From: Clostridiaceae bacterium
GTDB lineage: Bacteria; Bacillota; Clostridia; Oscillospirales; Acutalibacteraceae
Assembly (NCBI GenBank): GCA_016287385.1
Contig: JAEEWM010000002.1
Location: 1-64,000 of the forward strand
Reading direction: 5' to 3'
DNA: 64,000 nucleotides
Part shown: positions 50,701-59,601 of the stretch, one piece after another
Numbering within the stretch: position 1 is the stretch's first letter
How the letters are laid out: each line of letters begins with the position of its first letter
Translations under genes and position numbers: made by a program
The notes under the pieces: generated by a model
What the model was told of the DNA's origin: nothing
Seen by the model: only the letters and a program-made list of their open reading frames with translations
Database searches by the model: none

Positions 50701-51357
50701 CTAGTTGTTCAGCATTGAATAATACTCTTTTATCTCCTGCGGTGATGTCAAAAACCATTCCGTTCCAGGAGCATTTTTCAGCCATTTATCCTGGTATTTT
50801 AAAATACTATGCAAAGCCACTTCAAGTGCTGAAGAATCATCGCAATATATTATTAAAGCAATATGTGGCAATTCCGGATAGCAGGTTCCCGCTTGTCCTA
50901 TTACACGTTGTATGGGATCTCTGTCAGTTCTTCCGATTTTGCAAGGCCATTCTTCATTTCCTTTATTCTCCGCAAGTTGCTTATAGACATCATAATAATA
51001 TACATATACCGCATTACTGCCAGTTCCTAATGTTTCATCTACTGTATATGTAATAGTTTCTGTCTTTATGTCTTCAACGACATCTGTTGTATCTTGAACT
51101 TGATAGTGTAATTCCCAAGTCCCATAGCCTTTATTTACCAATCCAGCATCAGTTTTCTGAAGATCTTGTGTTGCTTTTTTAAAAATGGCAGCAACATCTC
51201 GCCCTTCTTCAATAATGCCACCATGTTCAAGATGATAATCTGTCACATTTTTTATAGCTGTTTGACGTGTAAACTGTTTTCCATCAAACAGCAACACTAG
51301 TAGTTCCTTAAAAACAGCTGGAAAAAGCTTCATTCCTGAGTATTTGTAATTATCCAT
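50701..51357 (-). CDS. GIY-YIG superfamily (T5orf172-like) protein with N-terminal winged helix
   Basis: 218 aa. Residues 5-90 resemble the winged-helix of Mrr-type restriction proteins (KQFTRQTAIKNVTDYHLEHGG...GLVNKGYGTWEL). Residues about 118-215 match T5orf172: VYVYYYDVYKQL, CKIGRTDRDPIQRV, ALEVALHSILKY and APGTEWFL, giving the Tyr, Gly, Arg and Glu positions of GIY-YIG nucleases. Such proteins occur near restriction systems and phage genes; function unproven. The gene and its flanks (50564-51400) are clearly richer in A and T than the neighbours, with different codon use, and the gene lies just after the 3' end of rlmD, a sign of a transferred insert. No integrase or partner gene is with it. 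Confidence 0.8.
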   Translation of the reverse strand: MDNYKYSGMKLFPAVFKELLVLLFDGKQFTRQTAIKNVTDYHLEHGGIIEEGRDVAAIFKKATQDLQKTDAGLVNKGYGTWELHYQVQDTTDVVEDIKTETITYTVDETLGTGSNAVYVYYYDVYKQLAENKGNEEWPCKIGRTDRDPIQRVIGQAGTCYPELPHIALIIYCDDSSALEVALHSILKYQDKWLKNAPGTEWFLTSPQEIKEYYSMLNN

Positions 51358-51378
51358 ATAGCATCTCCCTTAATAGAT

Positions 51379-51561
51379 TCAGATCATCTGAAAATGCCTG
51401 AGGGCTTCGATGATCGTTTCTTCCTTCTCCTTCGGCGTCTCCGGTGATCTGCTTTCATCACTTTTTGGCAGGTTATAGTTCTGCCGCTCAACGATCCAGC
51501 ATTTCCGCTTCGTTTTCGCGATATTCATGTGCGTCACATGAAAGCCGTACTTTTCCTGTAT
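51379..51561 (-). pseudogene. Cut-off C-terminal tail of rlmD after an internal TAG
   Basis: The rlmD frame continues past its TAG stop (51562-51564) for 60 codons to a TGA, reading YGFHVTHMNIAKTKRKCWIV, then ERQNYNLPKSDESRSPETP and KEKEETIIEALRHFQMI. From memory, a tail of this kind (ATYxxIxxYVLEKxGLKVS...QNYNLPKS...CPPEKE...AL.HF.MI) ends several methyltransferases in Clostridia. Here the expected Tyr/Val codon position just after QIQE is TAG. So the tail is separated by one nonsense codon. Confidence 0.75.
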
Positions 51562-53001
51562 CTACTCCTGGATCTGCTCATATGTAGCACCTTGCTGAAA
51601 GCCGGACATATCCATGTCTTCGAGAGAGAATTCACCTCTGACATTCTGACTCGATGTGTTTCCCTTGGAAAGTTGTACAACCGTCTCCACATGCGCTGTA
51701 CGGGGGAACATATCGAAAACCGTATATTCATCCGGCTTGTATCCGAGTGATGAGAGAATTTTTATATCTCTTGCAAGCGTGCCCGGGTCGCAGGAAACGT
51801 AGACTATCCTTTCGGGTGAAAAGCCGCTTGCTACCGTTTCAAGCAATGCGCGGTCGCAGCCCTTGCGCGGCGGGTCAAGTATTACGACGTCCGCCTTTTC
51901 GCCGCGGCGTTCAAGTTCTTTTGCCGCGCCTGCGGCGTCGCCGCATATAAATTCCGCGTTTTTTACGCTGTTATTTAAGGCGTTGATTTCGGCGTCGTTT
52001 ACCGCCTCGGGTACAATCTCCACACCGGTTACGCGCCTTGCCTTTTTCGCCATTGAAAGACCTATCGTACCGGCGCCGCAGTAAAGGTCGATTACCGATT
52101 TGTTTTCGGGCGCCGCGTATTCCGATACCTTTTCATAGAGTATTTCCGCCGTGCTGTGATTAACCTGATAAAATGTAAAGGGCGAAAGACGCACTTTGAC
52201 GCCGCAAAGGGTATCGTTTATATACGGCTCGCCGTATATGACGGTATTTTTATCTCCCAAAATCACGTTGGTGTCTTTTTGGTTTACGTTTATCTGAAAG
52301 CTTTTAAGACGGTCGCCGAGCAGTTCTTCAAGTCTGCTTACGAGTATTTCCTCCTTCGGCAGGCGGCTGCCGTTTATCACCAAAACGACCATTATTTCGC
52401 CGCTTATTTCGCCTTTTCTTATGTAGAGGTGGCGAAGCAGACCTGTATGCGTTTCCTCGCTGTAAACGGGCAGTGAGAACTCCTTACAGAACGCCGATAC
52501 GCATTCGGATATTTCACTGAACACGCCGGGTAAAAGCGCGCAGTTTTTTATGGGTATGACTCTGTGGGAGCGGGGCGCGAAAAAGCCCGCCTCATAGTCC
52601 TTTGAAAACGGAAACTGCGCTTTGTTGCGGTAGCCGTCGGGCAAAGCGGAGCCCACAATGCCCGAACACCTGATTTCGGCGCCGCCTATTCTTTTAAGCG
52701 TTTCGCTTACGCGGCGCAGTTTGATTTCAAGCTCGGCTTCGTAGTTTATATGCCTGAAAACACAGCCGCCGCATTTGTAAAAATACGGGCAGTCGACCTG
52801 TATCCTGTTTTCGGACGGCGAAAGTATTTCAAGCATCCTGCCGTAGGCGTAGCGCGGCTTGACCTTTACCGCGGCGACCTTTACTTTATCGCCTACCGCC
52901 GTAAACGGCACAAACACCGCCATGCCTTCAAAACGCCCCACGCCGAAGCCCTCGGCGGTAACGTCGGTTATATCAAGCGTAAAAATATCGTTTTTATTCA
53001 T
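51562..53001 (-). CDS. rlmD: 23S rRNA (uracil-5-)-methyltransferase RumA/RlmD type
   Basis: 479 aa to the TAG. An N-terminal TRAM domain (DITDVTAEGFGVGRFEGMAVFVP) is followed by CPYFYKCGGCVFRH with the iron-sulfur Cys residues. The SAM fold has DLYCGAGTIGLSMAKKA, VILDPPRKGCDRAL and VSCDPGTLARDIK with the catalytic Cys. The core ends near HVETVVQLSKG; the next 35 residues (SSQNVRGEFSLEDMDMSGFQQGATYEQIQE) have a different base composition and lead into the cut-off tail. The ATG overlaps the stop of the gene upstream by 8 nt, so the two are coupled. RlmD-like enzymes methylate U1939 of 23S rRNA; RlmC cannot be excluded. Confidence 0.92.
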   Translation of the reverse strand: MNKNDIFTLDITDVTAEGFGVGRFEGMAVFVPFTAVGDKVKVAAVKVKPRYAYGRMLEILSPSENRIQVDCPYFYKCGGCVFRHINYEAELEIKLRRVSETLKRIGGAEIRCSGIVGSALPDGYRNKAQFPFSKDYEAGFFAPRSHRVIPIKNCALLPGVFSEISECVSAFCKEFSLPVYSEETHTGLLRHLYIRKGEISGEIMVVLVINGSRLPKEEILVSRLEELLGDRLKSFQINVNQKDTNVILGDKNTVIYGEPYINDTLCGVKVRLSPFTFYQVNHSTAEILYEKVSEYAAPENKSVIDLYCGAGTIGLSMAKKARRVTGVEIVPEAVNDAEINALNNSVKNAEFICGDAAGAAKELERRGEKADVVILDPPRKGCDRALLETVASGFSPERIVYVSCDPGTLARDIKILSSLGYKPDEYTVFDMFPRTAHVETVVQLSKGNTSSQNVRGEFSLEDMDMSGFQQGATYEQIQE

Positions 53002-53404
53002 TCTCGGCTATCTTTTCCGCCGTAACGCCCTCGCTGAAAATGGCGGTACCTCTTCTTGAATCAAATTTATCGCTTTCGATATTGAGCGGTATGTCGTTTA
53101 TGATAACGCTCTTTTCGCTGAGCCATTTTATGCTTGCTTCCTTAACGCCGGTCTGCCAGAATATGTTTTTGCGCAGGGAATCATTCTTGAGCTCGCCTCT
53201 TACGGCGCAGCCCATACTGTTTTCCACAAGATAGAAATTTATCTGCGATTTTTCATCCGGGGAAGAGGAGGTTTTTAGGAGGGTGCCTTCGGGCAGGTCG
53301 GAAATATCCGGCGTAAGCGACTTTACCGCCGCGAAAACGGTATTGAAAATCATGACCGCGAAGGTCAGCGCGAAAAGCGACACGGTTAAAAAATTTTTCT
53401 TCAT
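52994..53404 (-). CDS. Small membrane-anchored protein, DUF5412-like
   Basis: 136 aa. Residues 1-27 are a signal anchor. The outside part has CAVRGELKNDSLRKNIFWQTG and IKWLSEKSVIINDIPLNIESDKFD, which I recall as the pattern of DUF5412 proteins (RNIYW...V.W....V.IN). Function unknown. It overlaps rlmD by 8 nt and follows the DUF975-type gene by 9 nt. Confidence 0.65.
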   Translation of the reverse strand: MKKNFLTVSLFALTFAVMIFNTVFAAVKSLTPDISDLPEGTLLKTSSSPDEKSQINFYLVENSMGCAVRGELKNDSLRKNIFWQTGVKEASIKWLSEKSVIINDIPLNIESDKFDSRRGTAIFSEGVTAEKIAENE

Positions 53405-53413
53405 AAAATCACC

Positions 53414-54217
53414 TTAAAAGCTTATGTCTGCTTCAAAGCTCGGCGCGGCGCTCATGCCGTCCGCGTTTTTGTTGTACGCGGCGACGGCGTATCTGCAATG
53501 TACCGCGTATGCCGCCGCAAAGTAGGGAAAGACGAATATCATCGGAATCACAAAAACGCACGCGACGATGTAACCGATAAAGCCGCAGATAAGAAATATG
53601 AACTCACGCCGCGTTACGCGCGCGATGGTTTTTGATATTTGCAGCGCTTCAAAAATGTCCATATCCTCGTTTGCGGCCACAAGAAAGGGCGAAAGATAAA
53701 ACTTAAGCATCAAAGAAAGAAGTATTGCCAGCGCGATTATCCTCAGAATATGCGATAACACCGAAAGCCATGAAGCCCAGGACGGTATTTCGGCGCCCAT
53801 CATTTTGAAAAGACCGCCGTTTGCCGTAAGGTCACATAAAACAACCGGGAAAAACAGGAAAATCCCGAAAAACGCGGCGTTGCCCGCAAGGATTACGGAA
53901 AGCTTCAGCGCCCTTAAATATTCTTTACCGCCGGAAAAGTATTTGAAAAGTACCTGCGGTTCGCAGTCGCTGCCGAAAATCAGTCTTACGGAATAGTAAA
54001 CAAAGCCCTGCGCCAGCGGAAATATAAGGAATACTATAACCGCGGCGAGTAAGGCAAACGCGGCGACGGGTCCCGCGACGGCGCCTGTAATTTTAACGCA
54101 TTCATAAAGCACAATCCAGGCGAATATGAATATGCACGAGACTATCACCGTTTTGAAATAATTGCCTTTAAGCGCCGTGCGCGCCGTCTTTTTTACAACC
54201 GTACCGGAAATATCCAT
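53414..54217 (-). CDS. DUF975-like integral membrane protein
   Basis: 267 aa with about six membrane helices and a short N-terminal amphipathic start (KKTARTALKGNY). The segment SPFLVAANEDMDIFEALQISKTI is like the conserved loop of DUF975 proteins. Function is unknown. AAGGAG precedes the ATG. It is 55 nt after pcrA, with a T-poor hairpin (54249-54266) between, so it may still be co-transcribed. Confidence 0.7.
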   Translation of the reverse strand: MDISGTVVKKTARTALKGNYFKTVIVSCIFIFAWIVLYECVKITGAVAGPVAAFALLAAVIVFLIFPLAQGFVYYSVRLIFGSDCEPQVLFKYFSGGKEYLRALKLSVILAGNAAFFGIFLFFPVVLCDLTANGGLFKMMGAEIPSWASWLSVLSHILRIIALAILLSLMLKFYLSPFLVAANEDMDIFEALQISKTIARVTRREFIFLICGFIGYIVACVFVIPMIFVFPYFAAAYAVHCRYAVAAYNKNADGMSAAPSFEADISF

Positions 54218-54272
54218 AACGTTCTCCTTGCTTGAACCGACGGGGCGGACCCGAGCCGGTTCGGGTTAAATC

Positions 54273-56702
54273 TCAAAGTGTTTTAAGATTGGCGAAATTC
54301 GCCATAATTTTTTTGGTGCCCACACTGTCAAAAGCAATTTCAAGCAGTGTATCGCTGCCCATGGGCTTCACCGATATTATCATGCCCTTTCCGAACGCCT
54401 TATGCTCGACCGACTGTCCCGGCGAGTATGAGGCGGGGTCGGTTTTTGCGGCCGGCTTTGCGGCGCTTTTGAATTCGCGTTTGGGTCTTGTATCCGCGAA
54501 AGGCGAGAAAAAACCGTCAGAGCCGAAAGCGTCGTCGCCGTCGCGGTATCTGCGCTCGCCGAAGGAGCGCTTCTGATATCCGCCTGAAAGGGAAGTCTTG
54601 CCGTAGGCGTAACCGCCGTAAGACGGTTCTGCTTCATGCGTTTCGCAAAGCTCCTCCGGTATTTCCCGAAGAAAGCGTGAGGGAAGATTTCTGCCGGTAG
54701 AGCCGTAAAGCATACGGGTAGCGGCGCGGCTTACGGTGAGATTCTTTTTAGCCCTCGTAATGGCGACGTAGGCGAGCCGCCGTTCTTCTTCCATCTCCTG
54801 CGGCCCGGCGTACAGCGTCTGGGTGCCCGGGAACAAGCCCTCCTCCATACCTACGAGGAATACGTTTTCAAATTCAAGTCCCTTTGCCGAGTGAACCGTC
54901 ATAAGCGTTACGCGGTCCTCGGAGGTATCATACGAATCGATATCGCTTACAAGGGCTATTTCCTCGAGAAACGCCGCGAGCGACGGTTCTTCGTTTTCCT
55001 GCTCGTAAATGCCGACGGTGCTTTGCAGCTCCTTTAAGTTTTCGAGCCGGTCCTTCGCCTCATCGGTATTCTCAAAAACCAGCGCGTTGCGGTAGCCCGA
55101 TTTTTCGAGCAGTGTTTCAAGCAGAACCGAAAGCGTGACTTCGTCTTTTAAGTTTATAAGCTCAGTCATCATATCGCCGAAAGCTTTAAGCCTGCCGGCG
55201 CTTTTTGCGAGTATCGGGTATTTTTCCGGGCGGCAAAGCGTATCAAACATGCTTTTGCCTTCCGCGGCGGCTATCTCACGCACCCTTTCCAGCGTTGTGC
55301 CGCCTATGCCGCGCGCCGGCTCGTTGATTATGCGGGCGAGTCTTAAATCGTCGGCTGTGTTGTTTATCACGCACAGATATGCGAGTATATCCTTTATTTC
55401 CTTGCGGTCATAAAATCTGGTGCCGCCTATTATTCTGTATGCTATTCCCGAGCGGGCGAATACGTTTTCAAAGCCCGCCGACTGCGCGTTCATTCTGTAA
55501 AGCACGGCGTTATCCGAAAAGCGCCCGCCGAGCCGTACGTTTTCAAGTATCCTGTCCGCGACGTAGTTTGCCTCGCCGCGTTCGCTTTCGGCAACGTACA
55601 CCGTTATCGGCTTGCCGTCTTCATCCGCGGTCCACAGCGTTTTGCCTTTTCTGCCGCGGTTGTTTTCTATAACCTTATTCGCGGCGGCGAGTATATTGCC
55701 GGTCGAGCGGTAGTTCTGCTCGAGACGCACGGTTTTCGCGTTTTTGAAGGTCTCCTCAAAGCTTAAAATATTTTCAATGGTGGCGCCGCGGAAGCGGTAA
55801 ATGCTCTGGTCGTCGTCGCCTACCACACAGATGTTGTTATGTACGCCCGACAGTAGCCGCACAAGCTCATACTGCGCGTGGTTGGTATCCTGATACTCAT
55901 CCACCATGATATATTTGAATTTGCAGGCGTAGTAATCGAGCGCGTCGCGGCATACGCCGAAAAGCCGCACCGTGTTCACTATCATATCGTCGAAGTCCAT
56001 GGCGTTTGCCGCAAACAGCCGCCGCTGGTATTCGCGATAGAGCGCGGCGCAGGTTTTGTTTCTGTAATCGTTTCCGGCGGTGCTCTCGAACTCGTCGGGA
56101 CCGATGAGCGAGTCCTTCGCGTTGGAAATTACCGACAGCACCGATTTAGGCGGAAACATTTTTTCGTCTGCTCCGGCGTTTTTTATGATGTCCTTCATAA
56201 CGCGCTTCTGGTCGTCGGTATCGTATATGGTAAAACTTGAAGTGTAGCCGAGCTCTTGCGCGTAGCGGCGAAGTATTCTGCCGCACACGCTGTGAAACGT
56301 GCCCGCCCAGATGTTATCCGAAAGACTGCCGAGCTTGGCGCTTATTCTGCTTTTAAGCTCATCCGCCGCCTTGTTGGTAAAGGTTATGGCTAAAATCTCC
56401 CAGTCGTGCGGGGCGTTTACGGCGTAAGCGCCGTCGGGTAAAGTATCGCGCTCGCCGGCGATGTACTTTTCCGCCGCTTCGATTTCTTCGTCGGTCAGGA
56501 CGGGCGGATTTTCCGACAAATAGGCGTTGCCGTATTTTATAAGGCAGGCGGTGCGGTTTACGAGTACGGTCGTTTTTCCGCTGCCCGCGCCCGCGAGCAC
56601 GAGAAGCGGGCCGTTCACCGTGGTGACCGCCTCAAACTGCCGTTCATTCATATCGCGAAAATCGTATTCTATCAGTTTTTTAATAAGTTGTTTTGTTTCC
56701 AT
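54273..56702 (-). CDS. pcrA: ATP-dependent DNA helicase PcrA/UvrD
   Basis: 809 aa. Walker A is LAGAGSGKTTVLVNR near residue 36; Walker B is VDEYQDTNHAQYELV; motif IV region EQNYRSTGNIL, motif V TVHSAKGLEFENVFLVGMEEGLFP and motif VI VAITRAKKNL. The C-terminus is the PcrA-specific tail (SPGQSVEHKAFGKGMIISV), which contacts RNA polymerase in Bacillus. It works in DNA repair and replication restart. No ligA gene, the usual PcrA neighbour, is next to it. Confidence 0.96.
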   Translation of the reverse strand: METKQLIKKLIEYDFRDMNERQFEAVTTVNGPLLVLAGAGSGKTTVLVNRTACLIKYGNAYLSENPPVLTDEEIEAAEKYIAGERDTLPDGAYAVNAPHDWEILAITFTNKAADELKSRISAKLGSLSDNIWAGTFHSVCGRILRRYAQELGYTSSFTIYDTDDQKRVMKDIIKNAGADEKMFPPKSVLSVISNAKDSLIGPDEFESTAGNDYRNKTCAALYREYQRRLFAANAMDFDDMIVNTVRLFGVCRDALDYYACKFKYIMVDEYQDTNHAQYELVRLLSGVHNNICVVGDDDQSIYRFRGATIENILSFEETFKNAKTVRLEQNYRSTGNILAAANKVIENNRGRKGKTLWTADEDGKPITVYVAESERGEANYVADRILENVRLGGRFSDNAVLYRMNAQSAGFENVFARSGIAYRIIGGTRFYDRKEIKDILAYLCVINNTADDLRLARIINEPARGIGGTTLERVREIAAAEGKSMFDTLCRPEKYPILAKSAGRLKAFGDMMTELINLKDEVTLSVLLETLLEKSGYRNALVFENTDEAKDRLENLKELQSTVGIYEQENEEPSLAAFLEEIALVSDIDSYDTSEDRVTLMTVHSAKGLEFENVFLVGMEEGLFPGTQTLYAGPQEMEEERRLAYVAITRAKKNLTVSRAATRMLYGSTGRNLPSRFLREIPEELCETHEAEPSYGGYAYGKTSLSGGYQKRSFGERRYRDGDDAFGSDGFFSPFADTRPKREFKSAAKPAAKTDPASYSPGQSVEHKAFGKGMIISVKPMGSDTLLEIAFDSVGTKKIMANFANLKTL

Positions 56703-56709
56703 TTGAGAG

Positions 56710-56949
56710 TTATTTATCCTCGTAAAGCAGATTTCTTATCCGCTTTAACAGCTCGCCGCAGCTTTCGCAGTGCGCCGTCATCAAAAGCGGTTTTGTAAGG
56801 TCAAGGCTGAACACATCGTCTACATTCTTTGCGTTCACGGTTTTTTTGCCGAGCGTAAGCTCGATGTCGTACGGCTCGTCCGCCGCGATTTCAAAAAAGT
56901 TCTTTAACGATGTAAAATCCTTCAGTATTATGGTTTTTTCAATCATCAT
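56710..56949 (-). CDS. Degenerate HPr-like protein
   Basis: About 79 aa from the ATG at 56949, with GGGGG 5 nt before it; a longer frame to 57012 overlaps the gene upstream and is unlikely. The sequence LTLGKKTVNAKNVDDVFSLDLTKPLLMTAHCE follows the HPr pattern G..vnAKSi.gvmsL. The N-terminal His15 site (GIHARPA) is missing and the Ser46 position is Asn, so neither PTS nor HprK phosphorylation looks possible. It sits before pcrA. It may be a binding-only relative; function unknown. Confidence 0.7.
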   Translation of the reverse strand: MMIEKTIILKDFTSLKNFFEIAADEPYDIELTLGKKTVNAKNVDDVFSLDLTKPLLMTAHCESCGELLKRIRNLLYEDK

Positions 56950-56986
56950 TTCATCCCCCGTGCCGTCAGTGCGTAACGCGCGGCGT

Positions 56987-57661
56987 TTAGAGCCGGTATA
57001 TTCCGTCGTCAAGCTGGACGTATTCGCAGTCCGAAACGCTGATATACGCTTTTACGCTGCGGTCGAACCGGCAGTAGTCCTCCACCGTATAGGTATCGAG
57101 ATTTACCCTTGTGAGCGTGTTGGAGCCGATGTTGCTTACCGTGGCGATATTGCCCGAAGTGAAAACGCCGCGAGGTTTTGAGAAAGGTGAGCGCGCGCCG
57201 CCTATGCGAAGCTCCTCGCGCATGGTGGCGAGGTTAAAGCGTATCAGCACGTTATATTCGAGAAAGCTCGCCCACACGCAGTTGTTGTAGAGGGATATGT
57301 CGCTCGGCGCGCAGTCGCGGTACTGTATCGTACCGTTCCATAGAACGCCGCCTGTTTCGTCAAGCAGGAGGCATTTGCCGCCGGCGTCCCTGTCGCATAT
57401 AAAAAGCTTGCCGCTCGGAAGCGATATCGCTTTTGCCGTTATCGTATTTGAAATAAGCTTTATTACCGTTTTGTAATCGCCGCCGAATTTTGCCAGCAGG
57501 TATACGTTTTTTGATACGTTTCTTATCAAATCCGACTGCGCGTCGACGGTTTTGTAAAGCATAAGCATTTTATCGTCTATAATATCAGCTCTGTGGGAAA
57601 AAATAAAACCGTCGGGCTTTTGAACCAAATCATATACGTCGCCTTCAAATATTCTTTTCAA
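56987..57661 (-). CDS. Hypothetical protein, beta-propeller-like
   Basis: 224 aa, not recognised. It has four or five similar strand runs (GDYKTVIKLISNTITAKAI, SLPSGKLFICDRDAGGK, LWNGTIQYRDCAPSDISLYN, GVFTSGNIATVSNIGSN), with the -D-, G-, and W-spacing of small propellers such as NHL or WD-like folds. No signal peptide. The start is TTG at 57661 with GGGGGG upstream, overlapping the end of the PLP lyase gene by 17 nt. That tight coupling suggests a related job. Confidence 0.6.
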   Translation of the reverse strand: MKRIFEGDVYDLVQKPDGFIFSHRADIIDDKMLMLYKTVDAQSDLIRNVSKNVYLLAKFGGDYKTVIKLISNTITAKAISLPSGKLFICDRDAGGKCLLLDETGGVLWNGTIQYRDCAPSDISLYNNCVWASFLEYNVLIRFNLATMREELRIGGARSPFSKPRGVFTSGNIATVSNIGSNTLTRVNLDTYTVEDYCRFDRSVKAYISVSDCEYVQLDDGIYRL

Positions 57662-58940
57662 AGTATTCCCCCCTGATGCTTTCGGCGTTGTTTTTTATAA
57701 GTCGGTCGGCGGCGAGCAATACCCCGACCTTTGCACTGTAAAAGTTAAGTCCGCCCTGCATATATACGCAATACGGCTCCCTTATCGGGGCGTCGGCGGA
57801 AAGCTCTATTGAAGCGCCGCCGGTAAACGCGCCCGCCGCCATTACCACGTCGTCTTCGTAGCCGGGCATCGGCGCGGGTGTCGGCACCGCCGCCGCGTCT
57901 ACGGGTGAGCCCGACTGAAGCCCGCGGCAGAAGGATATAAGCGCTTCCTTACACCCGAGATATATTATTTCGATAATGTCGGCGCGCGGCTCGTCGGTTT
58001 CGGGGCTTGTCTTAAAACCGAGCAGAGAGAAAAGCGCCGAGGCGTAAACCGCGGTTTTAAGCGCCTCGCCCGCGGTGTGGGGCGCGGCGAAAAAGCCCAT
58101 AAAAAGCTCGCGGTTGTGGCCGAGCGTCGCACCGACTTCACGTCCTACGCCGGCGCAGGTCATTCTGTGAGCGCACATTTCCACATACTCTTTTTTCCCC
58201 GCGATATAGCCGCCGCAGGGTGCGATACCGCCGCCCGGGTTTTTAATGAGCGAGCCCGCCATCAGGTCGGCGCCGACCTCGGTCGGTTCTTTCTTTTCGA
58301 CAAATTCGCCGTAGCAGTTATCCACCATAACGACGGTGTCGGGCGATACCGATTTCACCGCGTCACAGAGCTGTTTTATCGTTTCGACCGAAAGACTCTT
58401 TCGCGCGCTGTATCCGCGCGAGCGCTGAATGTACGCCATTTTGTAAAACTTGGTTTTAAGGCGCGACTTTATCGCCTCAAGGTCCGGCTCGCCGGCGGGA
58501 GTGAGTTCTGTTTGCTCGTAGTTTACGCCGAAATCGCGAAGTGAGCCGTCGGTTTTTGAATCAATGCCGAATACTCCTGTTATGGTATCGTAGGGTCTGC
58601 CGGTCAGCGCCAGCACCGTATCGCCCGGACGCAGTACGCCGAAAAGCGCGACCGAAAGCGTGTGAGTGCCCGAGGCGAAGCTGTGGCGGATGAGCGCGTC
58701 CTGCGCGCCGAAGGTCTTTGCCACGACTTTATCGAGAGTATCGCGACCGACGTCGTCGTAACCGTAGCCGGTCGTGACGCCCAGATGCATTTCGCTTACG
58801 CCGCACGATATAAAAGCGGACAGCACCTTCTGCTGATTATATTCGGATATTTGCTCAATAGTCTTAAAAGCCGGCCTCGCTTTTTCGGTCGCGAGAGCGT
58901 CGAGCCGGTCAAGTCTTTTGTCCGTATCAAAAAAGTTCAA
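57645..58940 (-). CDS. PLP-dependent methionine gamma-lyase family (aluminium resistance-like) protein
   Basis: 431 aa. The protein starts LATEKARPAFKTIEQISEYNQQKVLSAF and has GYGYDDVGRDTLDKV, ASGTHTLSVALFGVLRPGD, MVDNCYGEFVE (Asp binding PLP) and the lysine in AGSLIKNPGGGIAPCGGYIAG. This is the Met_gamma_lyase (PF06838) family, also called aluminium resistance protein and often seen next to hfq/miaA in Firmicutes; here those are absent. Real substrate unclear. TTG start at 58940 with GGAGG 7 nt upstream. Confidence 0.92.
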   Translation of the reverse strand: MNFFDTDKRLDRLDALATEKARPAFKTIEQISEYNQQKVLSAFISCGVSEMHLGVTTGYGYDDVGRDTLDKVVAKTFGAQDALIRHSFASGTHTLSVALFGVLRPGDTVLALTGRPYDTITGVFGIDSKTDGSLRDFGVNYEQTELTPAGEPDLEAIKSRLKTKFYKMAYIQRSRGYSARKSLSVETIKQLCDAVKSVSPDTVVMVDNCYGEFVEKKEPTEVGADLMAGSLIKNPGGGIAPCGGYIAGKKEYVEMCAHRMTCAGVGREVGATLGHNRELFMGFFAAPHTAGEALKTAVYASALFSLLGFKTSPETDEPRADIIEIIYLGCKEALISFCRGLQSGSPVDAAAVPTPAPMPGYEDDVVMAAGAFTGGASIELSADAPIREPYCVYMQGGLNFYSAKVGVLLAADRLIKNNAESIRGEYFEKNI

Positions 58941-58941
58941 G

Positions 58942-59601
58942 TTATTTCCTCCAATATCCCGCTTTGTAAAGCGGCTCGAAGCCGTACCTGGTATAAAACG
59001 GCAAAAGTGAATCTTCCGCCACGCAGAGCACCGGTTTATTACCCGAAACAGCGTAGGTCAGCAGTGCGCCGCCGAGTCCTTTTCTGTTTGAGGCGATACC
59101 GGCGAGAAGTCTGTAATTCTTACTTTCAAGCGTAATAGCCGCGCACAGGTCTTTTTTGGCGAAAACCTTTATAAGCCCGTGATTAAGTCTGCGGCAGTAA
59201 TCGGTGGCGAAGTATTCGTAAGGCGGCAGTAAAAAACCGCCGGCGGTAAGGATTTCGTATGCCTCGCGGCTTGAAAGCGCGTCCGAAAACGTGTTGCCGG
59301 AAAGCTTCGGCGGTTTTCTTAAAATAAGTACGTTTGCCGCGTCAAAGCTTCCGAAAACGGTTTTCAGATTGTCACTGCTTGAAAAAACGCTGTCCGGTCG
59401 CAGAAAACGCACGAAATCTTTTACTTCCTCATCGGCTTTTCCGCAGATTATCGCGTCTTTGCCGAGCAGAAAAATCAGTGTGCCGCCGTCCTGACGGAAA
59501 AGCTGCGCCTCGCCGCCGTAAGCGGAAAACAGATTTTCGATTTTAAGTATTTCCGCGGTGGGCTCGTCCCACGCGGGAAGAGCGGATATCTTATTTATCA
59601 T
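58942..59601 (-). CDS. GNAT-like acetyltransferase
   Basis: About 219 aa from the ATG at 59601; a TTG two codons earlier (59607) is also in frame. The second half holds the acetyl-CoA site GLGGALLTYAV and the final CVAEDSLLPFYTRYGFEPLY. The first half is a poorly conserved GNAT-like lobe. It overlaps the M42 peptidase gene stop by 11 nt and is followed by the PLP lyase gene after 1 nt. The ribosome site is weak, so it depends on coupling. Confidence 0.8.
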   Translation of the reverse strand: MINKISALPAWDEPTAEILKIENLFSAYGGEAQLFRQDGGTLIFLLGKDAIICGKADEEVKDFVRFLRPDSVFSSSDNLKTVFGSFDAANVLILRKPPKLSGNTFSDALSSREAYEILTAGGFLLPPYEYFATDYCRRLNHGLIKVFAKKDLCAAITLESKNYRLLAGIASNRKGLGGALLTYAVSGNKPVLCVAEDSLLPFYTRYGFEPLYKAGYWRK

